Below are positions 16,789 to 25,890 of a DNA stretch of 64,000 nt, in pieces. Origin of the DNA: Mucilaginibacter pedocola (lineage in GTDB: Bacteria > Bacteroidota > Bacteroidia > Sphingobacteriales > Sphingobacteriaceae); NCBI RefSeq assembly GCF_002013915.1, contig NZ_MBTF01000005.1, positions 62,001 through 126,000 of the forward strand. The letters are read 5' to 3'. The notes beneath the pieces are model-generated. The model did not search any database. It saw nothing but the letters and a program-made list of their open reading frames with translations, and was not told where the DNA came from. Position 1 is the first letter of the stretch; every line of letters starts with the position of its first letter. The position numbers were made by a program, and so were the translations under genes.

Positions 16789-19700
16789 ATGAAGAAGTTA
16801 TACTTTATACTCATTGCTTTGCTGTTTGCCGTAGTTGCAAATGCGCAAATAACTACAGCCGTTATCAGCGGTAAAGTAGTTGATCAAAAGGGCGTTTCGC
16901 TGCCGGGCGTATCTATATCGGCAGTAAACACCAGCACCGGTACCCGCTACGGTGCACAAACCAACGCCGATGGCCGCTACACCATCCCTAACCTTAACGC
17001 CGGTGGCCCCTACACCATTAGCGCCACTTTTATAGGTTATAAAAAAGACGAACGCACAGATATTAACCTGCAACTGGGCAGCGCCACCTTCAACTTTTTA
17101 CTGGTTGACGAAACTACCTCGCTGAAAGAAGTAAAGGTAATTGCCAATAACGGTGCCAGCAAAACCGGCGCAAGCACCCGTATCAGCCAAAGCCAGATAC
17201 GCAACATGCCTACCATTAACCGCAGCTTGCAAGACCTTACCCGCACCACGCCGCAAAGCAATAACAACTCGTTTCAGGGTACTAACTACCGTTACAACAA
17301 CGTAACGTTGGATGGTGCTATCAATAACGATGCTATCGGTTTCAGCCCTTCATTGGGCGGTCAAAGCAATGCATCCGGCCAGGTGGGTAGCAGCACCCGG
17401 ACCAGCCCGGTATCGTTAGATGCTATACAGGATATACAAGTACTGGTTGCCCCTTATGATATTAAAATTGGTAACGTATTGGGTGGTAGTATTAACGCTG
17501 TAACCCGCAGCGGTACAAACGATTTTACAGGCGCTGTTTACGGTTACGGCCGTGGCGCATTTTTGGTAGGCCCAAACAATGCTAAAGCCGCTTCGGGTGG
17601 CGATGGCACCAGCTTGCCTTCATCATTCCACGATTACCAGACTGGTATCCGTTTAGGTTTCCCTATCGTAAAAAACAAGTTATTCTTCTTCACCAATGCC
17701 GAGATTGCCCGCAGGCAAGATCCGGTTATCCGTGGCTTAGACCACAACGGTTCGGCTAACATATTAAGCCAGGCCGATGGTGATAAAATTGTAGCTGCAT
17801 TTAGAGCATATACTACCGATGCTGCACACCCTAACGGTATCGATCCGGGGACTTATAACAATACCTCTATCTATTCGCGCAGCAACAAATATTTCAACCG
17901 CCTGGATTGGAATATTGACGACCATAACCAGTTAACCCTGCGTAATAACACCATTACTTCAACCGCTACCAACTTAGAGCGCGATCAGCAGAACTTCCGT
18001 TTCAGCGGTATCGATTATACATCGCACAATAACTCAACCTCTACCGTTGCCGAGTTGAAATCGCGTTTCAGCAACAGTGTAAACAACAGTTTGGTATTGG
18101 GTTACTCAAGCGTTCACGATTTCCGCGACCCTAACTCTAACCCTGCTTTACCGCAGATTGAGATAACCGGTAACACCCCTGGTACTACCATCTTTTTAGG
18201 TACCGACCGCGAAGCCGCTATATTTGATATGCGCCAAAAAACTACCGAGTTTACCGATAATCTTACCCTGATAAAAGGTAAGCACACTTTCACTTTCGGT
18301 ACACACAACGAGTTTTACAACATCACCTACAACTTTGTTAACGCCTGGAACGGCCGCGTTGCTTACAGCAGCATTGCCAACTTCTTGGCAAACAACCCAT
18401 CGCGTATACGTGCTAACTACAACTACACCAACAACACGCGCGATTATATAATGGCTAACCCATCGGCTAAGTTTAATGTAAACCTGCTGAGCTTATACGG
18501 CCAGGACGAGATACAACTTACCGATAACTTTAAACTGACTGCAGGTGTACGTTTTGATTATGCCGATGTGCCTACCAAACAGCCATTGAGCACCAAAACA
18601 ACAAATGCTCCTGTTGATCCTAATTACGGTAATACCTTTACCTACACTAAACCTGCAGATATTAAAAACAACTATTTAGGCAATGTGCAGATAAACCCAA
18701 GGGTATCGTTCAATTACGATATCAACGGCGACCAAACTGCTATACTGCGTGGTGGTACTGGCTTGTTTACCGGCCGCGTTCCGTTTGCCTGGTTTGGTTA
18801 CGCATTCTACAACAATGGCGATACTTATGGCGCTTACGACAAAAAGCCTTCGGCAACTTCGCCAATTACGCCGCTTACCAACCCGGTACAGGCACCAAGC
18901 AATGGTGGTTTAGGGTTTGTTAACCAGCAAGTGCCTGCCGTTAACACTTCGGCAAGTGGCCCAACACAAGTCGACCTTATCGATAATAACTTTAAAATGC
19001 CGCAGGTATGGCGTACCAACTTAGCGTACGATTATACCACTGCCGATAAATGGAAATTTACGGTAGAAGGTATTTACACCAAAGTTATCCGCGACCTTAA
19101 ATTCCAGCAAATAAACACCACCGACCAGGTAACTTACTACCCGTACGATGTGAATAAACAGCAGCCAATATTTGTTAACAAGCCTGTTAATACATCATAC
19201 ACCAACGCTTACCTGTTATCAAACACCAACCAGGGTTACCGCTACAGTGCAACTGCGCAGGTGGCTAAAACATTCCCTTTTGGTTTGAATGCTTCGGTAG
19301 CTTATACCTATGGCCACTCAAAAGATATTACCAACGGTATACGTAACTCAATGGAGAGTAACTGGCAACTAAACCAGGCGCTTAACTCAAACAGCCCCGT
19401 ATTGGCCAACTCGAACTTCGATATCCGTAACCGCATCGTATCAACCGTTAACTACATGGTTAACTGGGGCGGTAATACCAACTACACTGCAAACTTTACC
19501 TTCTTCCTGAGTGCACAATCGGGTAACCCGTATACTTACGGCTTCCTGCCAAACTCAATAAACGGTACAGGCCAGCAAGTTAGTTTAGCTTACATCCCTA
19601 AAGTTGGCGAAACGGTTAACTTCTTTAGCGATATAGCAGGTGGCGCAACTGCGGTACAACAAGCAGCAGCTTTTGATGCCTTTATTGATAAAGATAAATA

Positions 19701-20070
19701 CCTATCTACCCGCCGTGGCCAGTTTACCGAGCGTAACGCAGCGTTTACACCATGGAACAACAACCTTGATTTCCGTTTCTCGCAGGATTTTAAATTTGGT
19801 AGCGGCAAACGCAAACAAGTTTTAACCTTTACTTACGATATAGTAAACTTAACCAACCTGTTAAACAAAAACTGGGGCCAGTACTACTTCTCGGCTAATA
19901 CCTTCAACTCAACATCGAGCGTAGGTTTAACCGCAAAAACTACTCCTGCATTCACAGCAGCATCAACAACTTATCCTAAATATACTTTCGCAGACCCGGG
20001 AGTACCATATTCGGTTGATTTGTTTGCCTCACGTTGGCAGATGCAGTTTGGCTTGCGCTACGCTTTCTAA
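16789..20070 (+). CDS. Oar-like TonB-dependent receptor (receptor 2)
   Basis: 1093 aa from ATG 16789 (an upstream TTG lies in the promoter). Signal peptide ends VANAQ. The N-terminal carboxypeptidase-D-like domain (about 22-110) contains PNLNAGGPYTISATFIGY, the typical wording of Oar-type proteins. The plug follows (about 120-230: NRSLQDLTRTTP, NNVTLDGA, IQVLVAPYDI). The large barrel ends in LRYAF. Oar-like proteins are large TonB-dependent outer-membrane proteins; some are linked to adhesion or protein export rather than uptake, so the cargo is open. The strong repeat promoter places it under the same control as receptors 1 and 3. Confidence 0.9.
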   Translation: MKKLYFILIALLFAVVANAQITTAVISGKVVDQKGVSLPGVSISAVNTSTGTRYGAQTNADGRYTIPNLNAGGPYTISATFIGYKKDERTDINLQLGSATFNFLLVDETTSLKEVKVIANNGASKTGASTRISQSQIRNMPTINRSLQDLTRTTPQSNNNSFQGTNYRYNNVTLDGAINNDAIGFSPSLGGQSNASGQVGSSTRTSPVSLDAIQDIQVLVAPYDIKIGNVLGGSINAVTRSGTNDFTGAVYGYGRGAFLVGPNNAKAASGGDGTSLPSSFHDYQTGIRLGFPIVKNKLFFFTNAEIARRQDPVIRGLDHNGSANILSQADGDKIVAAFRAYTTDAAHPNGIDPGTYNNTSIYSRSNKYFNRLDWNIDDHNQLTLRNNTITSTATNLERDQQNFRFSGIDYTSHNNSTSTVAELKSRFSNSVNNSLVLGYSSVHDFRDPNSNPALPQIEITGNTPGTTIFLGTDREAAIFDMRQKTTEFTDNLTLIKGKHTFTFGTHNEFYNITYNFVNAWNGRVAYSSIANFLANNPSRIRANYNYTNNTRDYIMANPSAKFNVNLLSLYGQDEIQLTDNFKLTAGVRFDYADVPTKQPLSTKTTNAPVDPNYGNTFTYTKPADIKNNYLGNVQINPRVSFNYDINGDQTAILRGGTGLFTGRVPFAWFGYAFYNNGDTYGAYDKKPSATSPITPLTNPVQAPSNGGLGFVNQQVPAVNTSASGPTQVDLIDNNFKMPQVWRTNLAYDYTTADKWKFTVEGIYTKVIRDLKFQQINTTDQVTYYPYDVNKQQPIFVNKPVNTSYTNAYLLSNTNQGYRYSATAQVAKTFPFGLNASVAYTYGHSKDITNGIRNSMESNWQLNQALNSNSPVLANSNFDIRNRIVSTVNYMVNWGGNTNYTANFTFFLSAQSGNPYTYGFLPNSINGTGQQVSLAYIPKVGETVNFFSDIAGGATAVQQAAAFDAFIDKDKYLSTRRGQFTERNAAFTPWNNNLDFRFSQDFKFGSGKRKQVLTFTYDIVNLTNLLNKNWGQYYFSANTFNSTSSVGLTAKTTPAFTAASTTYPKYTFADPGVPYSVDLFASRWQMQFGLRYAF

Positions 20071-20100
20071 ACATCAGATAAATTTTTTCGGTTTTTTTCT

Positions 20101-20136
20101 CAGCAGGCGCCCGGTAATTCCGGGCGTTTGCTGTTT
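20101..20136 (+). terminator. Hairpin terminator after receptor 2
   Basis: CAGCAGGCGCCCGG (20101-20114) pairs with CCGGGCGTTTGCTG (20120-20133) at 12 of 14 positions, TAATT loop, followed by a short TTT. Moderately strong. Confidence 0.65.
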
Positions 20137-20187
20137 ATAGCTATGTTAATTTATGTTGTATGTAATATTATCAATACAAATACACGT

Positions 20188-20242
20188 TAACAATTACATA
20201 ATATTTGGCTAATGCTCGCATTATACCGGAGGGGTTTCTTTG
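20188..20242 (+). promoter_or_regulatory. Tandem 11-bp repeats and -7 box before receptor 3
   Basis: Units TAACAATTACA at 20188, TAATATTTGGC at 20199, TAATGCTCGCA at 20210 and the degenerate TTATACCGGAG at 20221. The last window 20232-20242 ends TTTCTTTG (one base from TAnnTTTG), 18 nt before the ATG at 20261. Confidence 0.65.
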
Positions 20243-20260
20243 CGGAAAATTTAAAATTTG

Positions 20261-23059
20261 ATGAAAGCCCTCCTCACCTTTTTAAGTTTTATCACCCTAA
20301 GCTATGCCTCGTTGGCAGGAACTATAAAAGGTGTGGTAAACGATAAGCGCACCGGCGAACAACTGGTTGGTGCCACCGTAACCCTCAAAAACAAAACCAC
20401 CGGTACCAAGCGCTACACCAGCGTAGCCTTAGATGGTTCGTACGCTTTTAAAGATGTTGCCGTTGGCAGCTACGAAGTAGAAGCTAAGTATGTAGCCTAC
20501 AAAGAGGATGATAAAGACGTACAGGTAACAGGTGGCGGTATAATAACCGTAAACTTTAGCCTCGAAAGCAAATCGCGCGACCTTGGCGAAGTAAGGGTAA
20601 CCGCAAAAGGCGGCCGCGAGAGCGACCAAAGCGCCCGCCGCGCCGAGCAACGCTCAGATAGGGTGTTGAACGCCGTATCTGCCCGCAGCATTGAAACCTC
20701 TCCGGATATAACTATTGCCAACGTTACGCAGCGTATTTCGGGTGTGTCGGTGGAGCGCAGTAGCAACGGCGAGGCACAATATGCCATCATTCGTGGTATG
20801 CCGCAGCGTTACCAGTATACGTTGATAGATGGTATAAAAATACCAAGCCCGAGCAATACCAACCGCTACGTACCGCTGGATATTTTCCCGGCAGACATTG
20901 TTGACCGTTTGGAAGTATACAAGTCACTAACACCAAGCCAGGAAGGAGACGCAATTGGTGGTGCCATTAACTTAGCATTGAAGGATGCCCCTGAAGACTT
21001 CACCCTGCGTGTGAATGTAGGTACCGGTTATGCCGAAAACTTCTTTAATAACAGCTTCACCAAATTTGACCATAGCGCAAGCTTAAACCGATCGCCACGT
21101 AGTACAAATGGCAATAGCTACGTAGCTACACTGAAAGATTTCCCAACCAACCCTTTTAACTACGGCAGCAAAAAAGTGCCATTGGCCAGCATATTGGGCC
21201 TTAGCATTGGTGGCCGCAGTGCCGATAAAAAGTTTGGTGCCTTGTTGGCCGCCAGCTACCAAAACACCTACCGCGAAACCAACAGCTTGTTTTTTAACAC
21301 ACAGGTTAACTTAACCAATAACGAGCCACAGGTAGAAGATTTCTCGCGCCGCCAGTATAGCATACAGCAGCAGCGTGCATCGTTAATTGGTAAATTGGAT
21401 TACCGCTTCAATTCGGCCAATAAATTAACGCTGAATGGTTCGTACATTAACCTTACCCAAAACCAATACAGGTTTACTTCGGATACCAGCTTTTTGGGCC
21501 GTACCGCAGTAGGCAATGGCCGCGTTACGCAAAGCTACCGCAGCTACCGCGCTATCCAGAAAATATACAATACTAACTTACAGGGCGACCACCAGCTTGC
21601 ACCTTGGGTGCGCTTCAACTGGATGGCCGTATACTCAAAAGCTATAGCCAACGAACCCGACCGCGCACAGATAAACCTGAACACCGGCCTTACTGCCCAG
21701 CCCGATGGTTCGGTGCAGCAGCAGCCAACCCGTTTTGATGGCTTGCAATCGGTAGTACACACCTTCAGTTATAACTCTGATGAGGATAAAACAGGTTATG
21801 CCAACCTGATATTCTCGCCAAAATTGTTCGGTACTAATGTAGAGCTGAGCACCGGCGGTATGTACCGCGATAAACAGCGCCGCAGCGATTATGATGCTTA
21901 CTCGTTACGTGTAAGCGGTAATACTGCACAGGAGTTTACCGGCGATATCAACCAAAACACCTTCGAAGTATTTAACGGGCAGGGTACAGCTGATAACGCC
22001 CTCAACTATTCGTTCAGCGAAAAAATTGGTGCAGCTTACGGCCAGTTCAAATTCACTGTGGGTAAATTGCAAACCATTGGTGGTTTACGTTACGAGCATA
22101 CCAGCCAGGCATACCAAACCAGTGCATCAAATGTATTGGCAGGCACCAGCGGCGATAATAAATATTACGACCTGCTGCCAAGCCTTGCTTTTAAATACAT
22201 GCTGAGCAGTAAAGAGAATTTGCGTTTAACTTATTACTCGGCCATTAGCCGCCCTAACTTTTACGAGATAGTGCCGCATACATCGGGCGATGCCGATGCC
22301 GACGAATACATGGAAGTAGGCAACCCTTACCTGAAACGTACCACTGCCGAAAACTTCGACCTGCGTTACGAGTTGTTCCCTAAAGGTTTCGACCAATTGT
22401 TGGTAGGTGTTTTCTATAAAGAATTGAAGAACCCTATAGAAGCTGCCTTAGTGCGCCAGCAGAACGGTACAGGTGGTACAAGCACCAACATTGTGTTGCA
22501 ACCGCAAAACTTTGGTACGGCACATAACTACGGTTTCGAGTTGGAGGGTACTAAATACGTAGGCAGAGTTGGTGTACGTTTAAATTACACTTTCACCAAT
22601 TCTAACATCACCACAAGCAAACTATACGCCTACCGCGACGACAATGGTTTTGTAACTAACCGTTTAGAGAACCAAACCCGCCCGCTGCAGGGCCAGTCTA
22701 AACACATTGGTAACTTCTCGTTCCTGTATAAGGATACCAAAGCAGGTTTAGATGCGCAATTATCGATGGTGTATACCGGCTCACGCATTAACCTGGTATC
22801 GGGTTATTTGGATAACGATGTATGGCAGAAAAGCTTCACCACATTGGATTTCTCTACCGAGAAAAGGTTGTTTAAAAACCTGTATGGTTACTTTAAAGCA
22901 ACCAACCTGCTGAACACGCCTTTCGAACTGGAGATAAAAAGGCCATACCCAACAAGCGTAACCGTTTCTTCGGAGTTTCAGAAAGCGGGCGAAAACGCAT
23001 TTGTGCGCCGCGACAACTACAACCGCTACTATTTATTGGGCCTACGTTACAGATTATAA
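20261..23059 (+). CDS. TonB-dependent outer-membrane receptor (receptor 3)
   Basis: 932 aa from ATG 20261. Short signal peptide ending SLAG. Carboxypeptidase-D-like domain about 20-105 (GTIKGVVNDKRTGEQLVGATVTLKN), plug about 125-240 (IIRGMPQRYQYTLIDGIKIPSP, then IVDRLEVYKSLTP and GDAIGGAINL), barrel ending LRYRL. Layout and length match receptor 1. The beta-helix lipoprotein gene starts 12 nt after its stop, so the two form an operon, repeating the receptor-plus-lipoprotein pairing seen at 11.7-16.0 kb. No SusD gene is present. Confidence 0.92.
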   Translation: MKALLTFLSFITLSYASLAGTIKGVVNDKRTGEQLVGATVTLKNKTTGTKRYTSVALDGSYAFKDVAVGSYEVEAKYVAYKEDDKDVQVTGGGIITVNFSLESKSRDLGEVRVTAKGGRESDQSARRAEQRSDRVLNAVSARSIETSPDITIANVTQRISGVSVERSSNGEAQYAIIRGMPQRYQYTLIDGIKIPSPSNTNRYVPLDIFPADIVDRLEVYKSLTPSQEGDAIGGAINLALKDAPEDFTLRVNVGTGYAENFFNNSFTKFDHSASLNRSPRSTNGNSYVATLKDFPTNPFNYGSKKVPLASILGLSIGGRSADKKFGALLAASYQNTYRETNSLFFNTQVNLTNNEPQVEDFSRRQYSIQQQRASLIGKLDYRFNSANKLTLNGSYINLTQNQYRFTSDTSFLGRTAVGNGRVTQSYRSYRAIQKIYNTNLQGDHQLAPWVRFNWMAVYSKAIANEPDRAQINLNTGLTAQPDGSVQQQPTRFDGLQSVVHTFSYNSDEDKTGYANLIFSPKLFGTNVELSTGGMYRDKQRRSDYDAYSLRVSGNTAQEFTGDINQNTFEVFNGQGTADNALNYSFSEKIGAAYGQFKFTVGKLQTIGGLRYEHTSQAYQTSASNVLAGTSGDNKYYDLLPSLAFKYMLSSKENLRLTYYSAISRPNFYEIVPHTSGDADADEYMEVGNPYLKRTTAENFDLRYELFPKGFDQLLVGVFYKELKNPIEAALVRQQNGTGGTSTNIVLQPQNFGTAHNYGFELEGTKYVGRVGVRLNYTFTNSNITTSKLYAYRDDNGFVTNRLENQTRPLQGQSKHIGNFSFLYKDTKAGLDAQLSMVYTGSRINLVSGYLDNDVWQKSFTTLDFSTEKRLFKNLYGYFKATNLLNTPFELEIKRPYPTSVTVSSEFQKAGENAFVRRDNYNRYYLLGLRYRL

Positions 23060-23071
23060 TATACCACAACG

Positions 23072-24463
23072 ATGAAAGCATTAAAATTATTAATTCCCGC
23101 GTTTTGCAGTATGTTATTGCTTAACGCCTGCCACAAGGCAGAAACCCTGAATATATCAAAAGCCGTTATACAGGTAAGTAAGCCTATCACTAACGAAAAC
23201 CTGGAAGGTGCGGTAAAGGGGACGCTGCTTGCCGGCAAAACTTATTACTTCAAATCAGACATTACCATAAACGATGGCGATACCCTGCAAATGCAGGCAG
23301 GCGTAAAACTTATTGCCATTGGCGATGGTAAAACGGCCGAAACCAGCCCCGAGATCATAAACCACGGTACTTTCATCAGCCTGGGGACTAAGGATGCGCC
23401 AAACTACATCACGGTGCAAAACTATGCAGATATTCACACGCAGGCTGCCGGTGGCGATTTCACAAACGTATTTAAAGGCTACTGGGGTGGCATAGTATGC
23501 TCACCATCGGCAGCTACGCCAACCAATGCTTCGCCTAACGGTGGCGACCTGATACTGAAATGGACACACCTGGAAATGGCGGGCGGCCCATCGGGCAGTA
23601 ATAACGACCCGGCTATTTACGCAGCCGGTGACCCTCGCTACATCATCTACTTCGGTAATATCAAACACAACTTCATCATCGAAGATTCGTGGGTGTTTGG
23701 TAGCAAGGATGATGCTATCCGCGTAGTAGGTGGTAAAATAAGCGTAATGCGCAACACCTTCGAGCTTTGCGGCCAAGGTGGCGGCGAGTTCTTCAACATG
23801 AAGAGCGGTACCGTTGGCGATATTGCCTATAACCTGTTAATAGGTGCTGCAACCAACGCTTTAAAAGCATCAGATTCGGGTAGCTCGGGTACGCAAACAA
23901 ACGTGAGTATGTATAACAATACCATGGTTAACTGCGGTTTCCGCCAAACCAAATCGGGCCGTGGCGGCTCTATCAACTTTGAGAAGGCTGCACGTGGCAT
24001 GATATACAACAACCTGATTGTTAATTGCCGCTTTGGTACCCGTTTTGTAAGCGATGCCGATATTGCCAACATCAAATACAATAACCAATTGTACTATGGC
24101 TCATCTGCCGGTATTGTTGGCCAGTTTTTATCATCAGACGGTGTTGCTGCATTCCAATCGGCAGATATACATTCGGCTACCCCGAAAGAAAACGCACCGC
24201 TGTTTATAAGCTACGATGTAAACCAGTACGATTATGTTGCTAACCCCGGTCCATTAACGGTTGCCAAACAAACTGCGGCTACTGTATTAGTAGGTGCTAA
24301 CAACTTTAGGCTGCAAACTGGCTCGCCTGCTGTGGGTAAAGGCAAAACAGATTTTGCACCTTTTGGCTTTGTAACCGCTACCGGCGACCTTGGTGCCAAC
24401 ATTACTTTACCCGGTAAAGACCTTGGCGCATACCAGGTAGATGGTACCGGTAACCAGCACTAA
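23072..24463 (+). CDS. Parallel beta-helix lipoprotein (lipoprotein 2), partner of receptor 3
   Basis: 463 aa. Lipobox L17-N18-A19-C20. Repeated coils are obvious: DITINDGDTLQMQAGVKLIAIG, NFIIEDSWVFGSKDDAIRVVGGKISVMRNTFELCG, NVSMYNNTMVNCG and MIYNNLIVNCRFG, typical of right-handed beta-helix proteins of the pectate-lyase-like fold. No lyase catalytic motif is apparent. It is 12 nt downstream of receptor 3 with no promoter between them. By position it replaces SusD as the surface lipoprotein of the receptor; substrate binding is inferred, not shown. Confidence 0.8.
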   Translation: MKALKLLIPAFCSMLLLNACHKAETLNISKAVIQVSKPITNENLEGAVKGTLLAGKTYYFKSDITINDGDTLQMQAGVKLIAIGDGKTAETSPEIINHGTFISLGTKDAPNYITVQNYADIHTQAAGGDFTNVFKGYWGGIVCSPSAATPTNASPNGGDLILKWTHLEMAGGPSGSNNDPAIYAAGDPRYIIYFGNIKHNFIIEDSWVFGSKDDAIRVVGGKISVMRNTFELCGQGGGEFFNMKSGTVGDIAYNLLIGAATNALKASDSGSSGTQTNVSMYNNTMVNCGFRQTKSGRGGSINFEKAARGMIYNNLIVNCRFGTRFVSDADIANIKYNNQLYYGSSAGIVGQFLSSDGVAAFQSADIHSATPKENAPLFISYDVNQYDYVANPGPLTVAKQTAATVLVGANNFRLQTGSPAVGKGKTDFAPFGFVTATGDLGANITLPGKDLGAYQVDGTGNQH

Positions 24464-24488
24464 TTAATGGTTTAATACTATTAACAAA

Positions 24489-24527
24489 TATAAGGATTGG
24501 CTTTTACGGGCCGATCCTTATATATTT
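24489..24527 (+). terminator. Terminator between lipoprotein 2 and phosphatase
   Basis: TATAAGGATTGGC (24489-24501) pairs with GCCGATCCTTATA (24510-24522) with one G-T wobble, then an AT-rich tail. A -7-like box TATATTTA (24521-24528) overlaps its 3' arm and lies 17 nt before the phosphatase start. Confidence 0.7.
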
Positions 24528-24545
24528 ATACGCAATTTTACCCCT

Positions 24546-25883
24546 ATGCCTAAGTTATTGTTAACCCTTTTGCTGCTTTCGGCGGCATCGTTTACTGTGC
24601 GCGCCCAGCAATGCGATGGCGATTTTTTGGGCACTAAAACCCTTTACACCGCCCCGCCCGCAGCTTCCGTTAAAATTCCGGATGGGTATAAGCCTGTGTT
24701 TATTAACTATGTAGGCAGGCATGGTGCAAGGCACCTTACCAAGGCACCATCAGTTAGCTATTTGTATAAAATATTGGCAAGTGCCGATAGTGCCAAAGCC
24801 TTAACCCCGATTGGGCAAAGCCTGCGTAAAATGGTGCTCTTGCTTGATAAGGTAGAGAAGGGCAATACCAAATCCATCTCTGCCGAAGGAGCTACCGAAC
24901 TGATGGGCATAGCACAGCGCCTTTATCAGAACAACAGCGCTGTATTTGCCGATAAACCTAAAATTGCGGTATCGGTAACCAAAGAGATCCGCACCCGCCA
25001 AAGTGCCGATGCCTTCATGAAAGGGCTGCAACCATTGCTAAAGAACCTTACTGTTATTGAAAAAGGCATTAACGATACCACCCTGCGCTTTTACGATTTG
25101 GCACCCGCCTACCTCGAATTTGAAAAGAGTGGTAGCTGGATGAAGATAGTTGCCGACCTGAAAGAATACCTCAGCATAAAAGAAACCAACGAAAAGGTTA
25201 CTACGCGTTTTTTTACCCCCGAGTTTACTAAAGCGATGAAACCCGCCGACAAGAATACTTTTGTTGACGATCTGTTTGGCTTTGCAACCATTGTATATTC
25301 GCTTCAGCAGGAAATAAAACAAGCCGGCTTTAACATACAGGACCTCAACTTCCAGGGATTTTTTACTTGCGGCGAACTGGCCTCGCTTAGCAGGATAGAT
25401 GTTGCCGAAGATTTCTTTCTGAAAGGCCCCGGTACCGATATCAATGGCATACAGGTGAAAATTGCGGCTCCGCTACTTGCCGATTTTATAAAGACAACAG
25501 ACGAATACATCAAAAACAAAAAAATAAACGCTAACCTGCGTTTTTCGCACGCCGAAACTATTGCGCCTTTTGCCGCCCTCCTGAATATGAACACCACTAA
25601 CCAGGTGGGCACCTATATTCAGCTTATCAACAAAAAATGGGAATCGGCAAAGGTGATACCGCTTAGCGCCAATATACAGTGGGTATTGTATAAAAACGAT
25701 GCGGGCAAATATTTACTACGCTGCCTGCTTAACGAAAAGGATGCCAATATCCCCGGGCTAAAGGCTGCCAGCCCCAATTTTTACACTTGGGATGAGGTTA
25801 AAAAGTATTACCTGCAAAGGCTAAAGGCCATTGGTGCCAACCCCGCAGGCAATATGCTGCAATACCTAAAAACGGTAAAGTAG
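24546..25883 (+). CDS. Histidine acid phosphatase, HAE type (MINPP phytase-like)
   Basis: 445 aa, exported (signal peptide ends VRAQ). The phosphohistidine motif is R58-H59-G60-A61-R62 in NYVGRHGARHL; the C-terminal proton-donor motif is H335-A336-E337 in RFSHAETIAPF. Histidine acid phosphatases end in HD (AppA-type) or HAE; the HAE form is typical of multiple inositol polyphosphate phosphatases, several of which are bacterial phytases. The family removes phosphate from inositol phosphates and other esters in the periplasm or at the surface. It follows the receptor/lipoprotein pair, supporting organic phosphate capture. No 11-bp repeats precede it; read-through or its own overlapping promoter may drive it. 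Confidence 0.85.
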   Translation: MPKLLLTLLLLSAASFTVRAQQCDGDFLGTKTLYTAPPAASVKIPDGYKPVFINYVGRHGARHLTKAPSVSYLYKILASADSAKALTPIGQSLRKMVLLLDKVEKGNTKSISAEGATELMGIAQRLYQNNSAVFADKPKIAVSVTKEIRTRQSADAFMKGLQPLLKNLTVIEKGINDTTLRFYDLAPAYLEFEKSGSWMKIVADLKEYLSIKETNEKVTTRFFTPEFTKAMKPADKNTFVDDLFGFATIVYSLQQEIKQAGFNIQDLNFQGFFTCGELASLSRIDVAEDFFLKGPGTDINGIQVKIAAPLLADFIKTTDEYIKNKKINANLRFSHAETIAPFAALLNMNTTNQVGTYIQLINKKWESAKVIPLSANIQWVLYKNDAGKYLLRCLLNEKDANIPGLKAASPNFYTWDEVKKYYLQRLKAIGANPAGNMLQYLKTVK

Positions 25884-25890
25884 CCGGCGC

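Noticed and set aside
11694..23059. SusCD utilisation locus
   Set aside because: Receptors are not SusC-length with a SusD partner; no SusD-like gene and no polysaccharide enzymes lie beside them.
24473..24486. TTAACA-type repeats before the phosphatase gene
   Set aside because: The two words are 9 bp apart, upstream of a terminator, and not in phase with any -7 box.
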